Of a stretch of DNA of 64,000 bases, positions 42,822 through 52,132 are shown one piece after another. This DNA is from Pseudomonas sp. UBA4617 (GTDB lineage: Bacteria; Pseudomonadota; Gammaproteobacteria; Pseudomonadales; Pseudomonadaceae): assembly GCF_002386445.1 (NCBI RefSeq), contig NZ_DGIR01000046.1, positions 62,001 to 126,000 of the forward strand, in the 5' to 3' direction. Position 1 is the stretch's first letter. Each line of letters opens with the position of its first letter. Position numbers and translations under genes: made by a program. Below the pieces are notes generated by a model. It had not been told where the DNA came from and did not search any database. It saw nothing but the letters and a program-made list of their open reading frames with translations.

Positions 42822-44930
42822 CTACGTACGCATGCGGGTTATGCGGACCACACCGGTCAGGGTACGCAGCTTCTTGATCACACGCGCCAGGTGCACACGG
42901 TCGTGCACGCTGACCACCAGTTGGACCACGCTGATACGGCCGTCGCGTTCGTCCATGCTGATTTTCTCGATGTTGCCGTCGGCGGCGTTGACGCTGCTGG
43001 CCAGCAGCGCGATCAGGCCGCGCTGATGCTCCAGTTCGACACGCAGCTCGACATTGAACTCACCCGTGATGTCCTTGGCCCAGGAGAGCTGTACGCACTT
43101 CTCCGGGTTGTGGCGGATTTCACTGATGTTGCGGCAATTTTCCAGGTGCACGACCATGCCCTTGCCAGCGGACAGGTGGCCGACGATCGGGTCGCCCGGG
43201 ATCGGCGTGCAGCACTTGGCATAGCTCAGCACCAGGCCTTCGGTACCGCGGATTGCCAGCGGGCCTTCCGGCGCCGGCAGTTGTTCGCCTTCCGCCGACA
43301 GCAGGCGGCGTGCGACCACGTAGGCCATGCGGTTACCCAGGCCAATGTCTTCCAGCAGGTCTTCGATCAGCTCCAGGCGGTACTCGGCGAGAATCGCCTG
43401 GATGTGCTCCTGAGGGATGCTTTCCAGGCTGCTGTCGAAGCCGGTAAGCACCTTGTTCAGCAGGCGTTCGCCCAGGCTGATGGACTCGGAGCGGCGCTGC
43501 TGCTTGAGCGCGTGACGAATGTGCGTGCGCGCTTTGCCGGTGACCACGAAGTTGAGCCAGGCCGGGTTTGGCCGTGCGCCCGGGGCGCTGACGATTTCCA
43601 CCGTCGAGCCGCTTTGCAGCGGTTCGGACAACGGTGCCAGGCGGCGGTTGATGCGGCAGGCGATGCAACTGTTGCCGACGTCGGTGTGCACCGCGTAGGC
43701 GAAGTCGACGGCCGTGGAGCCTTTGGGCAGCTCCATGATGCGGCCCTTGGGCGTGAACACGTAGACCTCGTCCGGGAACAGGTCGATCTTCACGCTCTCG
43801 ATGAACTCCAGCGAGTTGCCGGCGCGTTGCTGCAGTTCGAGGATGCCCTTGACCCACTGGCGCGCACGCGCGTGGCTGCCCTTGGGCTGCTCGTCGTCGT
43901 TGGACTTGTACAGCCAATGTGCGGCGATACCGTTGTTGGCCATCTCTTCCATTTCGCGCGTGCGGATCTGGATTTCGATGGGCACGCCGTGCATGCCGAA
44001 CAGCGTGGTGTGCAACGACTGGTAGCCGTTGGCCTTGGGAATCGCGATGTAATCCTTGAAGCGACCGGGCAGCGGCTTGTACAGGTTGTGCACGGCGCCC
44101 AGCACGCGGTAACAGGTGTCGACCTTGTCGACGACGATGCGGAAGGCATACACATCCATGATCTCGTTGAAGGCGCGACGCTTGCCGCGCATCTTCTTGT
44201 AGATGCCATAGAGGTGTTTCTGCCGGCCACTGACCTCGCCTTCGATGCCGTCGGCGGCCAGGCAATTGGCCAGCGAGTGCTCGATCTTGGCGACGATCTC
44301 CTTACGGTTGCCGCGCGCGCTTTTCACCGCCCGGTGAATCAGCGACGAGCGCATCGGGTGCATGGCCTTGAAACCGAGGTCCTCGAATTCCACGCGCACG
44401 GTGTGCATGCCCAGGCGGTTGGCGATGGGGGCGTAGATTTCGAGGGTTTCCTTGGCGATGCGCCGGCGCTTTTCGCCCGACAGCACTTCCAGGGTGCGCA
44501 TGTTGTGCAGGCGGTCGGCCAGCTTGACCAGGATCACGCGGATATCGCGGGCCATGGCCATGGCCATCTTCTGGAAGTTTTCGGCTTGCGCCTCGGCCTT
44601 GGTCTCGAAGTTCATCTGGGTCAGCTTGCTGACGCCATCGACCAGTTCGGCCACGGTCTCGCCGAATTGCTGGCTGAGCGCTTCCTTGGCGATGCCAGTG
44701 TCTTCGATCACATCGTGCAGCATGGCGGCCATCAGGCTCTGATGGTCCATGTGCATGTCGGCGAGGATGCTGGCCACGGCCAGCGGATGGGTCACGTAGG
44801 GCTCGCCGCTACGGCGGCGCTGCCCGTCGTGAGCCTGTTCGGCATAGAAATAGGCACGCCGGACCAGGTTGACCTGTTCGGGGCCAAGGTAGGTCGACAG
44901 CCGTTCGGCCAAAGCTTCTATACCCGGCAT
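42822..44930 (-). CDS. spoT: Bifunctional (p)ppGpp synthetase/hydrolase SpoT
   Basis: A 702-residue stringent-response enzyme. An N-terminal HD hydrolase domain (YVTHPLAVASIL, MLHDVIEDTG with the HDxxED motif), a synthetase domain (YAFRIVVDKVDTCYRVLG and DYIAIPKANGYQSLHTTLFG), TGS (DLFPDEVYVFTPKGRIMELP), helical, zinc-finger and C-terminal ACT domains (ISVVQLVVSVHDRVHLARVI). It makes and breaks (p)ppGpp in response to starvation. A perfect AGGAGG lies 7 bases before the ATG. It follows rpoZ on the same strand, the usual gammaproteobacterial order. Confidence 0.97.
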   Translation of the reverse strand: MPGIEALAERLSTYLGPEQVNLVRRAYFYAEQAHDGQRRRSGEPYVTHPLAVASILADMHMDHQSLMAAMLHDVIEDTGIAKEALSQQFGETVAELVDGVSKLTQMNFETKAEAQAENFQKMAMAMARDIRVILVKLADRLHNMRTLEVLSGEKRRRIAKETLEIYAPIANRLGMHTVRVEFEDLGFKAMHPMRSSLIHRAVKSARGNRKEIVAKIEHSLANCLAADGIEGEVSGRQKHLYGIYKKMRGKRRAFNEIMDVYAFRIVVDKVDTCYRVLGAVHNLYKPLPGRFKDYIAIPKANGYQSLHTTLFGMHGVPIEIQIRTREMEEMANNGIAAHWLYKSNDDEQPKGSHARARQWVKGILELQQRAGNSLEFIESVKIDLFPDEVYVFTPKGRIMELPKGSTAVDFAYAVHTDVGNSCIACRINRRLAPLSEPLQSGSTVEIVSAPGARPNPAWLNFVVTGKARTHIRHALKQQRRSESISLGERLLNKVLTGFDSSLESIPQEHIQAILAEYRLELIEDLLEDIGLGNRMAYVVARRLLSAEGEQLPAPEGPLAIRGTEGLVLSYAKCCTPIPGDPIVGHLSAGKGMVVHLENCRNISEIRHNPEKCVQLSWAKDITGEFNVELRVELEHQRGLIALLASSVNAADGNIEKISMDERDGRISVVQLVVSVHDRVHLARVIKKLRTLTGVVRITRMRT

Positions 44931-44989
44931 GGGTTCACCTCCTGCCGAGGAAGAGGGCCTTGCGCCGTGCGACGTCGACCAGGCATCAA

Positions 44990-45253
44990 TCAGACAGCCT
45001 CGTTGTTCTCGTCCTCGAACGCGGCGAACACCGGATCCTCGGTGACGATCTCTTCTGCGGCGATGAATTCGTTGGTGACGATGCCTTCGGCGATTTCACG
45101 CAGGGCAACAACGGTCGGCTTGTCGTTTTCCCACGCAACGCGTGGCTCTTTGCCGCCGGTCGCCAGCTGGCGAGCGCGCTTGGTCGAGAGCATGACCAGC
45201 TCAAAGCGGTTATCCACGTGTTCCAGGCAGTCTTCAACAGTTACGCGGGCCAT
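44990..45253 (-). CDS. rpoZ: RNA polymerase omega subunit
   Basis: An 87-residue omega subunit (MARVTVEDCLEHVDNRFELVMLS, RARQLATGG, ALREIAEG). It helps RNA polymerase assembly and forms part of a ppGpp site, which suits its position before spoT. MARV has GAGGA 5 bases upstream; a start six codons earlier is possible but not needed. Confidence 0.96.
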   Translation of the reverse strand: MARVTVEDCLEHVDNRFELVMLSTKRARQLATGGKEPRVAWENDKPTVVALREIAEGIVTNEFIAAEEIVTEDPVFAAFEDENNEAV

Positions 45254-45377
45254 GGTCTTCCTCAGTAGCAATTGCGGTGGGCGTGCAGCCCGATAATGGG
45301 CAGGCGGACTCGATAGTTTAAAAAATCACCAGCCAATAGGGAAGCGCTGTTTTGCCGCGTGGTCATCCCCACCCCCC

Positions 45378-45407
45378 TTGTGGAAGCGGCTTCAGCCGCG
45401 AAAGGGC
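45378..45407. repeat. Single REP element
   Basis: TTGTGGAAGCGGCTTCAGCCGCGAAAGGGC-type REP between the rpoZ promoter region and the LysR gene; inner stem CGGCTtcAGCCG. Confidence 0.65.
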
Positions 45408-45446
45408 CAGGACAGACACCCTGGATGCATGACCCTGACGATACCC

Positions 45447-46319
45447 TCAGAGCATCGCGTCACGCAACCGCGGGGTCAGCTCCTCGAACAGGGTCTGGAC
45501 CGAGCGCAACGCCCGGCAGTCCGGCCGGGTCAGCAGCCACAGCTGGGTATCGCAGCCAGGCAGCGGTCCGCTCAACGCATCCACCCCGGGCAGTGCATGC
45601 ACCATGTAATCCGGCAACGCCGCAACGCCCAACCCGGCCGTGACCAGCTGGGCGATGGTCGACATGCCGCTGCACTGATAGCGTGGGCTCAACCCCGGGT
45701 GCTGCTGGTTGCGCCACACCACCGTGGGGTGGTCCTGCATCGAATCGTCCGGGGCGATCCATGGCACGCCGGCCGGCGATTCGGCCAGGCGCTCGCGCCA
45801 CTGCGGCTGGCCGCAGACCACATAGGAAGTAGATCCCAGATTGCGCCCGACCAGGTGCTCCGGCGGCGTGTTGGTCAGGCGCAGGGCAATGTCGGCATCG
45901 CGCCGGCTGAGGTTGGCGAAGGTGTTGGACGTGCCCATTTCCAGCGACAGCGCCGGGTAGTTGGGCATGAACTCGGCCAGCGCCGGCAGCAGCAGGCTGT
46001 GCATCACCGCTTCGGTGCAAGTCAGCCGTACCGTACCACTCACCACCTGCTCGCCACTGGTCATGGCAATACGCGCCGCCTCCAGCGCCTGCTCGGCGCG
46101 TTCGGCCTGCTCGGCCAGGGCCTGGGCAGTGTCGGTCGGCAGGTAGCCCTTGCGGCTCTTGACGAACAGGGCCGTGCCCAGCGCCGACTCCAGCCGGCGG
46201 ATCGAGCGGAACACTGTCGAGACATCGACCTTTAGCAGCTCGGCAGCCTTGGCCAGTGAGCGACCACGTTCCAGCGCCAGGACCAGGGAAAGGTCGGCAT
46301 GGGTAATCTGATATTGCAT
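45447..46319 (-). CDS. LysR-family regulator divergent from the gamma-glutamylpolyamine genes
   Basis: A 290-residue LysR-type regulator. It starts at MQYQITHADLSLVLALERGRSLAKAAELL and has the recognition helix VSTVFRSIRRLESALG. The effector domain covers residues 90-290. The frame remains open far upstream, antisense to the neighbouring synthetase gene, but that extension has no homology. Being divergent from the polyamine cassette, it is the natural candidate regulator, responding perhaps to a polyamine or gamma-glutamyl intermediate (inferred). Confidence 0.88.
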   Translation of the reverse strand: MQYQITHADLSLVLALERGRSLAKAAELLKVDVSTVFRSIRRLESALGTALFVKSRKGYLPTDTAQALAEQAERAEQALEAARIAMTSGEQVVSGTVRLTCTEAVMHSLLLPALAEFMPNYPALSLEMGTSNTFANLSRRDADIALRLTNTPPEHLVGRNLGSTSYVVCGQPQWRERLAESPAGVPWIAPDDSMQDHPTVVWRNQQHPGLSPRYQCSGMSTIAQLVTAGLGVAALPDYMVHALPGVDALSGPLPGCDTQLWLLTRPDCRALRSVQTLFEELTPRLRDAML

Positions 46320-46520
46320 TGGTGCACGCTCTGCTTGCCGGATTGCCAATGTCTGTTGCGTTTTGGCCATTTTATAGTGAAACGGCCCCCGGGAATCAAT
46401 GCGCCCGGTAACCAATCCCCACGATGGGAAAGTGAAAAGAACAACAGCTGCAACCATCGTCGCCCCTGAGGCGCCAGCCGTATCCCCACATCGCCGCAGC
46501 AAATCATAGGATGTACAGCC

Positions 46521-47903
46521 ATGACGTCGGTAACCCCGTGCGCCAGTTCTTCCAGCGAGATGAGTGACTTCCTCCAGGCCCATCCGGATACGCAGTACGT
46601 CGACCTGCTGATTTCCGACATGAACGGCGTGGTACGTGGCAAGCGCATCGAGCGGGCCAGCCTGCACAAGGTGTACGAGAAGGGTATCAACCTGCCCGCG
46701 TCGCTGTTTGCCCTGGATATCAACGGCTCCACCGTCGAGAGCACCGGGCTTGGCCTGGATATCGGCGATGCCGACCGCATCTGCTACCCGATCCCTGGCA
46801 CCCTCTCCAACGAGCCCTGGCAGAAGCGCCCGACCGCCCAGCTGCTGATGACCATGCACGAGCTCGAAGGCGAACCATTCTTCGCCGACCCGCGCGAGGT
46901 GCTGCGCCAGGTGGTGAGCCGGTTCGACGACCTGGGCCTGGATATCTGCGCCGCGTTCGAGCTGGAGTTCTACCTGATCGATCAGGACAACCTCAACGGT
47001 CGCCCGCAGCCGCCGCGCTCGCCTATTTCGGGCAAGCGTCCGCAGTCGACCCAGGTGTACCTGATCGACGACCTCGACGAATACGCCGACTGCCTGCAGG
47101 ACATGCTCGAAGCAGCCAAGGAACAAGGCCTGCCCGCCGACGCCATCGTCAAGGAAAGCGCCCCGGCGCAGTTCGAAGTCAACCTGCACCATGTGGCTGA
47201 TCCGCTGAAGGCCTGCGACTACGCGATCCTGCTCAAGCGCCTGATCAAGAACGTGGCCTACGACCATGAAATGGACACCACCTTCATGGCCAAGCCCTAC
47301 CCGGGCCAGGCCGGCAACGGCCTGCACGTGCACATTTCGTTGCTGGACAAGAAGACCGGCAAGAACATCTTTGCCAGCGATGACCCGCTGCAAAGCGCTG
47401 CCCTGCGCCATGCCATCGGCGGCGTGCTGGAGACCATGCCGGCGTCGATGGCCTTCCTCTGCCCGAACATCAACTCCTACCGCCGTTTCGGCGCGCAGTT
47501 CTACGTACCCAATGCGCCAAGCTGGGGCCTGGACAACCGCACCGTGGCCGTGCGCGTGCCCACCGACAGCAGCGACAATGTCCGCCTCGAGCACCGCGTG
47601 GCCGGAGCTGACGCCAACCCCTACCTGATGCTCGCGGCGATCCTCGCCGGTGTACACCACGGCCTGACCAACCAGGTTGAGCCGGGTCAGCCGATCGAAG
47701 GCAACTCCTACGAGCAGCTGGAGCAGAGCCTGCCGAACAACCTGCGCGACGCCCTGCGCGCGCTGGATGACAGCGAAGTGCTCAACCAATACATCAGCCC
47801 GGACTACATCGATATCTTCGTGGCCTGCAAGGAAAGCGAACTGGCCGAATTCGAAGTGTCGATCTCCGACCTCGAGTACAACTGGTACCTGCACACGGTG
47901 TAA
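46521..47903 (+). CDS. Gamma-glutamylpolyamine synthetase (glutamine synthetase family, PuuA/SpuI type)
   Basis: A 460-residue member of the GlnA family. Motifs for ATP, glutamate and metal binding are present: AAFELEFYLID, KESAPAQFEVNLHH, AGNGLHVHISLLDK, and RFGAQFYVPNAPSWGLDNRTVAVRVP. The adenylylation Tyr loop of true glutamine synthetase is absent. The neighbour encoding a PuuD-like hydrolase marks it as a gamma-glutamylputrescine or spermidine synthetase rather than a nitrogen-assimilating enzyme. An AAGAACAACA stretch lies about 80 bases upstream. The substrate range is inferred. Confidence 0.9.
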   Translation: MTSVTPCASSSSEMSDFLQAHPDTQYVDLLISDMNGVVRGKRIERASLHKVYEKGINLPASLFALDINGSTVESTGLGLDIGDADRICYPIPGTLSNEPWQKRPTAQLLMTMHELEGEPFFADPREVLRQVVSRFDDLGLDICAAFELEFYLIDQDNLNGRPQPPRSPISGKRPQSTQVYLIDDLDEYADCLQDMLEAAKEQGLPADAIVKESAPAQFEVNLHHVADPLKACDYAILLKRLIKNVAYDHEMDTTFMAKPYPGQAGNGLHVHISLLDKKTGKNIFASDDPLQSAALRHAIGGVLETMPASMAFLCPNINSYRRFGAQFYVPNAPSWGLDNRTVAVRVPTDSSDNVRLEHRVAGADANPYLMLAAILAGVHHGLTNQVEPGQPIEGNSYEQLEQSLPNNLRDALRALDDSEVLNQYISPDYIDIFVACKESELAEFEVSISDLEYNWYLHTV

Positions 47904-47907
47904 GCCC

Positions 47908-48681
47908 ATGAGCGCAAATGCGGTCCCCTTGATCGGTGTCAGCGCCTGCCGCCAGCAGGTGGGGAAGAACCCGTCGCACACGGTGGGCAACAAGTATGTC
48001 GAGGCGGCCGGCTTTGCTGGCCTGCCGCTGATCCTGCCGGCGCGTGACGGTGGCAGCGACACGCAGGCGCTGCTGGCCCGTCTGGACGGCATCGTCTTTA
48101 CCGGCTCGCCTTCAAATATCGAACCACATCATTACAATGGCGCCCCCAGCGCGGTCGGTACCCGGCACGATCTGGCACGCGATCGCCTGACCCTGCCACT
48201 GCTGCAGGCGGCCATCGCTGCCGGGGTGCCGGTGTTCTGCATCTGTCGTGGTTTTCAGGAATTGAACGTGGCCCTGGGTGGCAGCCTGCACCAACGCGTG
48301 CAGGAGCTGCCCGGTTACCAGGACCACCGCGAACCCGAGGACGCAGCTCTGGAAGTGCAATATGGCCCTCGCCACCCCGTCGGCATCGAGCCTGGTGGGT
48401 TGTTCGAGCGCCTGGGCCTGGCTGCGCAGTTCGAGGTCAACTCGCTGCACAGCCAGGGCATCGACCGCCTGGCCCCTGGCCTGCGCGTCGAGGCACGGGC
48501 CCCGGATGGCCTGATCGAAGCGGTATCCATGCCTGCGGCGCCGGGCTTTGTCCTTGGCGTGCAATGGCACCCGGAATGGCGATTTACCGAAAACCCGGTC
48601 TCGCTGCGTCTGTTCCAGGCGTTTCGCGAGGCTTGCATTGCCTACGCAGCACGGGAGGGCGCACGGCAGAAGGCATTCTGA
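47908..48681 (+). CDS. Gamma-glutamyl-gamma-aminobutyrate hydrolase, class I glutamine amidotransferase type (PuuD-like)
   Basis: A 257-residue cytoplasmic hydrolase. The nucleophilic Cys lies in PVFCICRGFQELN, and the His-Glu of the triad in LGVQWHPEWRF. Peptidase C26 members free GABA or related acids from gamma-glutamyl amides, ending the gamma-glutamylated polyamine route. Its ATG lies four bases after the synthetase stop codon, so the two are one operon. Confidence 0.9.
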   Translation: MSANAVPLIGVSACRQQVGKNPSHTVGNKYVEAAGFAGLPLILPARDGGSDTQALLARLDGIVFTGSPSNIEPHHYNGAPSAVGTRHDLARDRLTLPLLQAAIAAGVPVFCICRGFQELNVALGGSLHQRVQELPGYQDHREPEDAALEVQYGPRHPVGIEPGGLFERLGLAAQFEVNSLHSQGIDRLAPGLRVEARAPDGLIEAVSMPAAPGFVLGVQWHPEWRFTENPVSLRLFQAFREACIAYAAREGARQKAF

Positions 48682-48794
48682 CGTTACCCGAAGGTCTCGG
48701 ATGACTGGTTCCCGGCAGCAAGCTTTCAATGAGTGAAAGCGGGCCTTGTGCGCAAGGCCAGTGAAAACAATTCCAAAATATACGGCAAATACTC

Positions 48795-50336
48795 ATGAGC
48801 GATTACACAGAAGCCGGCCGCCCACCCGACGTGGCGACCGACGCGGGCAATACCCAGCGCAGCAAAGGCCTGGCCAAAGGCCGGCTGGGCTTGCTGGCCA
48901 GCGTGGTACTGGGCATTTCGACCATCGCCCCGGTCTATACCCTGACCGGCGCACTTGGCCCCACCGTGCGCGAGGTCGGTGCCCACCTGCCAGCGGTGTT
49001 CATCGTCGGCTTCCTGCCGATGCTGCTGGTCGCCCTCGGCTACCGCGAGCTGAACTCGGCCGAGCCGGACAGCGGTACATCATTTACCTGGTCGGCGCGT
49101 GCCTTCGGCCCGATGATCGGCTGGATCGGAGGTTGGGGGTTAGTAGTCGCCACCACTATCGTGCTGTCGAACCTGGCGGGCGTGGCCGTCGACTTCTTCT
49201 ACCTGTTCCTCGGCCAGATCACCGGCCACCACGAGCTGGCGGCACTGGCCGACAATCTGTTGATCAACGTGGTGACCTGTTGCGTGTTCATTGCCCTGGC
49301 GGTGTGGATCTGCTGTCGGGGCATCGCCACCACCATGACCGTGCAATACGGCTTGGTGGCGCTGCAGTTGGTGGTGCTGATCGGCTTTGCCTTTGCCGCC
49401 TTCGACGGTGTCACCGCGCCGCCGCCGCTGGAATTCGATTTCGCCTGGTTCAACCCGTTCGGTGTCGAGTCGTTCTCGGCCTTCGCCGCCGGGCTGTCGC
49501 TGTCGATCTTCATCTTTTGGGGGTGGGACACCTGCCTGACCGTCAGCGAAGAGTCGGTTGGCAGTGAAGAGGTGCCAGGCAAAGCGGCCACCTGGACGGT
49601 GATGTTGATTCTCGGCCTGTACCTGTTCACTGCGATCGCCACCCTTCAGTTTGCCGGGATCAGCGAGTCTGGCCTGGGCCTGAACAACCCGCGCATTCAG
49701 GAAAACGTGTTCGCTCACCTGGCCGGGCCGGTCATGGGGCCACTGGCGATCCTGATGTCCATTGCCGTGCTGGCCAGTACCGCAGCCTCGCTGCAGTCGA
49801 CCTTCGTAGCGCCCGCGCGCACGCTGTTGGCCATGGGCTACTACGGTGCGGTGCCGCAAAAGTTCGCCAGCGTCTGCCCGCGCTCGCAAACCCCGCGCTA
49901 CGCCACGATCTGCGCCGGCCTGGCTGCGGGCCTGTTCTACGTGACCATGCGTACCCTGAGCGAGAACGTGCTGGCGGATACCATTACCGCCCTGGGCATG
50001 ATGATCTGCTTCTATTATTCGCTGACCGCATTTGCCTGCGTCTGGTATTTCCGCGACAGTCTGTTCGACAGCCTGCGCCACTTCATCATGCGTGGCCTGT
50101 GCCCGTTGGTGGGTGGGGTGATACTGTCGGTGATCTTCGTGCGTACCGCCATCGACAGCGCTTCGCCAGACTTCGGCAGTGGCTCGCATGTGGGCGGACT
50201 GGGGTTGGTATTCGTGATCGCCGCGATCATTTCGGTGCTCGGCATCGGGCTGATGATGCTGTCGCGCATGCGCGCACCGGCGTATTTCCTCGGGGCTACC
50301 CTGCGTCAGCAGGCTACCTTGCCACTGCAGGAATAA
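48795..50336 (+). CDS. APC-superfamily amino acid/polyamine permease
   Basis: A 513-residue inner-membrane transporter with about 12 helices. APC features: LGLLASVVLGISTIAPVYTLTGALG in helix 1, SGTSFTWSARAFGPMIGWIGGWG after helix 2, and FIFWGWDTCLTVSEES in helix 6. Adjacent to the gamma-glutamylpolyamine genes, it probably imports a polyamine such as putrescine or spermidine; the ligand is inferred. No strong Shine-Dalgarno precedes the ATG. Followed by a 14-bp perfect inverted repeat. Confidence 0.88.
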   Translation: MSDYTEAGRPPDVATDAGNTQRSKGLAKGRLGLLASVVLGISTIAPVYTLTGALGPTVREVGAHLPAVFIVGFLPMLLVALGYRELNSAEPDSGTSFTWSARAFGPMIGWIGGWGLVVATTIVLSNLAGVAVDFFYLFLGQITGHHELAALADNLLINVVTCCVFIALAVWICCRGIATTMTVQYGLVALQLVVLIGFAFAAFDGVTAPPPLEFDFAWFNPFGVESFSAFAAGLSLSIFIFWGWDTCLTVSEESVGSEEVPGKAATWTVMLILGLYLFTAIATLQFAGISESGLGLNNPRIQENVFAHLAGPVMGPLAILMSIAVLASTAASLQSTFVAPARTLLAMGYYGAVPQKFASVCPRSQTPRYATICAGLAAGLFYVTMRTLSENVLADTITALGMMICFYYSLTAFACVWYFRDSLFDSLRHFIMRGLCPLVGGVILSVIFVRTAIDSASPDFGSGSHVGGLGLVFVIAAIISVLGIGLMMLSRMRAPAYFLGATLRQQATLPLQE

Positions 50337-50354
50337 GCAAAGAGCCGCGTTACG

Positions 50355-50384
50355 GCCCAATCGCCGGCAAGCCGGCGATTGGGC
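50355..50384. terminator. Perfect palindrome between convergent permease and gmk genes
   Basis: GCCCAATCGCCGGC and GCCGGCGATTGGGC are exact reverse complements (14 bp) around a 2-base centre. No T-tract follows. Its core CGCCGGCAAGCCGGCG is a known P. putida REP family, so it may be a REP acting as a two-way terminator. Confidence 0.65.
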
Positions 50385-50408
50385 TACAAAGCAGCCCCGC
50401 GCGGTCTG

Positions 50409-51029
50409 TCAGGAGAGCAGCTCTTTGAGCAGCCCGCTGTTGCGCTGTTGCTGTTTCTTCAGCAGCAGGCGATTGGAGCGGAACACTGCCTTCAGATCCT
50501 CCAGCGCTACGTCGAAATCATCGTTGATGATCACGTAATCATATTCGTCGTAGTGCACCATCTCGCTGACCGCTTCCTTCATGCGCCCGGCAATGATCTC
50601 TTCACTGTCCTGCCCGCGACCGTCCAGGCGCTGGCGCAAGGCCTGCTGGCTCGGCGGCAGGATGAATACCGACAACGCCTGCGGCATCAGCTTGCGTACC
50701 TGCTGGGCGCCTTGCCAGTCGATTTCCAGGATCAGGTCGTAACCCTGGTCCAGCGTTTGCTGCAGCGCACTGCGCGAGGTGCCGTAGAAGTTGCCGAACA
50801 CCTCGGCGTGCTCAAGGAAGTCGCCTTGCGCGATCAGGGCCTTGAATTCCTCGTGAACGACGAAGTGATAGTTCACCCCGTGCTGCTCGCCCGGGCGCAT
50901 GGCACGGGTGGTGTGCGAGACCGAGACGCGGATCTGCGGGTCGTCCTTGGTCAGGGCGGTGACCAGGCTGGTCTTGCCGGCGCCCGAAGGGGCCGAAACG
51001 ATGTAGAGGGTGCCGCTGCTGTGGTTCAT
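50409..51029 (-). CDS. gmk: Guanylate kinase
   Basis: A 206-residue GMP kinase turning GMP into GDP. P-loop SAPSGAGKTS, GMP-binding SVSHTTRAMRPGEQHGVNYHF, and LDVDWQG-like EIDWQGAQQVRK are present. The start MNHSSGTLY is chosen; a longer open frame would overlap the yicC stop. It follows yicC, the typical Gammaproteobacterial neighbour. Confidence 0.96.
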   Translation of the reverse strand: MNHSSGTLYIVSAPSGAGKTSLVTALTKDDPQIRVSVSHTTRAMRPGEQHGVNYHFVVHEEFKALIAQGDFLEHAEVFGNFYGTSRSALQQTLDQGYDLILEIDWQGAQQVRKLMPQALSVFILPPSQQALRQRLDGRGQDSEEIIAGRMKEAVSEMVHYDEYDYVIINDDFDVALEDLKAVFRSNRLLLKKQQQRNSGLLKELLS

Positions 51030-51042
51030 GGTCGGGGTGGCC

Positions 51043-51906
51043 TTACTCGATGTTCTGTACTTGTTCACGCATCTGTTCGATCAATACCTTCAGGTTGACC
51101 GCCGCTTGCGTGCTGCGTGGGTCGAAGGCCTTGGAGCCGAGGGTGTTGGCCTCGCGGTTGAGTTCCTGCATCAGGAAGTCCAGGCGCCGGCCGGCGGCGC
51201 CGCCACCCTTGAGTACCCGACGCACCTCGGTAACGTGGGTGCTCAGGCGGTCGAGCTCTTCGGCCACGTCGCTTTTCTGGGCCAGCAGCACCAGTTCCTG
51301 CTCCAGGCGCTGCGGATCAAGTTCGGCCTGAATGTCGCCAAAGCGGTCGAGGATCTTCTGCCGCTGTGCTGCCAGCATCTGCGGTACCAGGGCGCGCAGG
51401 GTGGTGACCTCACTGGCCATCTGGTCCAGGCGTTCGTTGATCAGCCGGGCCAGCTCCTGGCCTTCACGCTGGCGCCCGGCCTTGAGCTCGACCAGCGCCT
51501 CGTCGAAGAGGGCCATGGCTTCGGCATTAAGGGCTTGCGGGTCGCTGGCGTCGGCCACCAGCACGCCCGGCCACGACAACACTTCCAGCGGGTTCAGCGG
51601 TGCCGGTTGCTTGATCAGGCCGGCCACCTCCTCGGCGGCGGCGACCAGTTGCGCGGCGCGTTCGCGGTCGACCTTCAGCGGTTTGCCATTGCTGTCTTCG
51701 TTGAGGCGCAAGGTACATTCTACCTTGCCCCGCGACAGGCCCTGGCGCAGGCCTTCACGCACGCCGCCTTCAAGGTCGCGCAGGGCTTCGGGCAGGCGCA
51801 GGTGCGGCTCCAGGTAACGGTGGTTGACCGAGCGCAGCTCCCAGACCAGGGTGCCCTGGCTGCCGGCGCGCTCGACACGAGCAAAAGCGGTCATGCTGTG
51901 CACCAT
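51043..51906 (-). CDS. yicC: YicC-family endoribonuclease-like protein
   Basis: A 287-residue YicC protein: N-terminal YicC_N domain (MVHSMTAFARVE, LRSVNHRYLEPHLRLPE, GKVECTLRLN) and a C-terminal DUF1732 domain with GRRLDFLMQELNREANTLGSKA. E. coli YicC has been reported to be a ribonuclease that acts on small RNAs; the activity here is inferred. The start MVHSMT matches the family. It is divergent from rph. Confidence 0.92.
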   Translation of the reverse strand: MVHSMTAFARVERAGSQGTLVWELRSVNHRYLEPHLRLPEALRDLEGGVREGLRQGLSRGKVECTLRLNEDSNGKPLKVDRERAAQLVAAAEEVAGLIKQPAPLNPLEVLSWPGVLVADASDPQALNAEAMALFDEALVELKAGRQREGQELARLINERLDQMASEVTTLRALVPQMLAAQRQKILDRFGDIQAELDPQRLEQELVLLAQKSDVAEELDRLSTHVTEVRRVLKGGGAAGRRLDFLMQELNREANTLGSKAFDPRSTQAAVNLKVLIEQMREQVQNIE

Positions 51907-52089
51907 GGGAGTACCTCGCGTAGATGAATGAACGGTGGGAGCCTCTCGGCTGCAAGGTGCAGGATTGTAGCGCAGTGGCGTCTTGGCGCCCAATCCACCA
52001 TGTTACCGAGGGCCAGCTGTGGCAGTCGGAAAAGGCGACGGAGAGCGCTGCGCACGACAATAGGCATGTCCTCCCCGGGCCATGGGCTC

Positions 52090-52095
52090 TATAAT
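52090..52095 (+). promoter_or_regulatory. -10 element of the rph promoter
   Basis: A perfect TATAAT in GCTCTATAATGC, 38 bases before the rph ATG. No clear -35 is visible at 16-18 bases upstream. Confidence 0.5.
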
Positions 52096-52132
52096 GCTCG
52101 GCAGATTCAAAGTCCCAGTACAGGTATCCCAG

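Noticed and set aside
42891..45296. An 801-codon plus-strand frame opposite spoT and rpoZ
   Set aside because: It is the antisense image of spoT, rich in His, Val and Gln, with no recognisable domain.
45447..48092. An 881-codon open frame on the minus strand across the polyamine synthetase gene
   Set aside because: Only the last 290 codons encode a LysR regulator. The rest mirrors the plus-strand synthetase gene and has no family features; long antisense frames are expected in GC-rich DNA.
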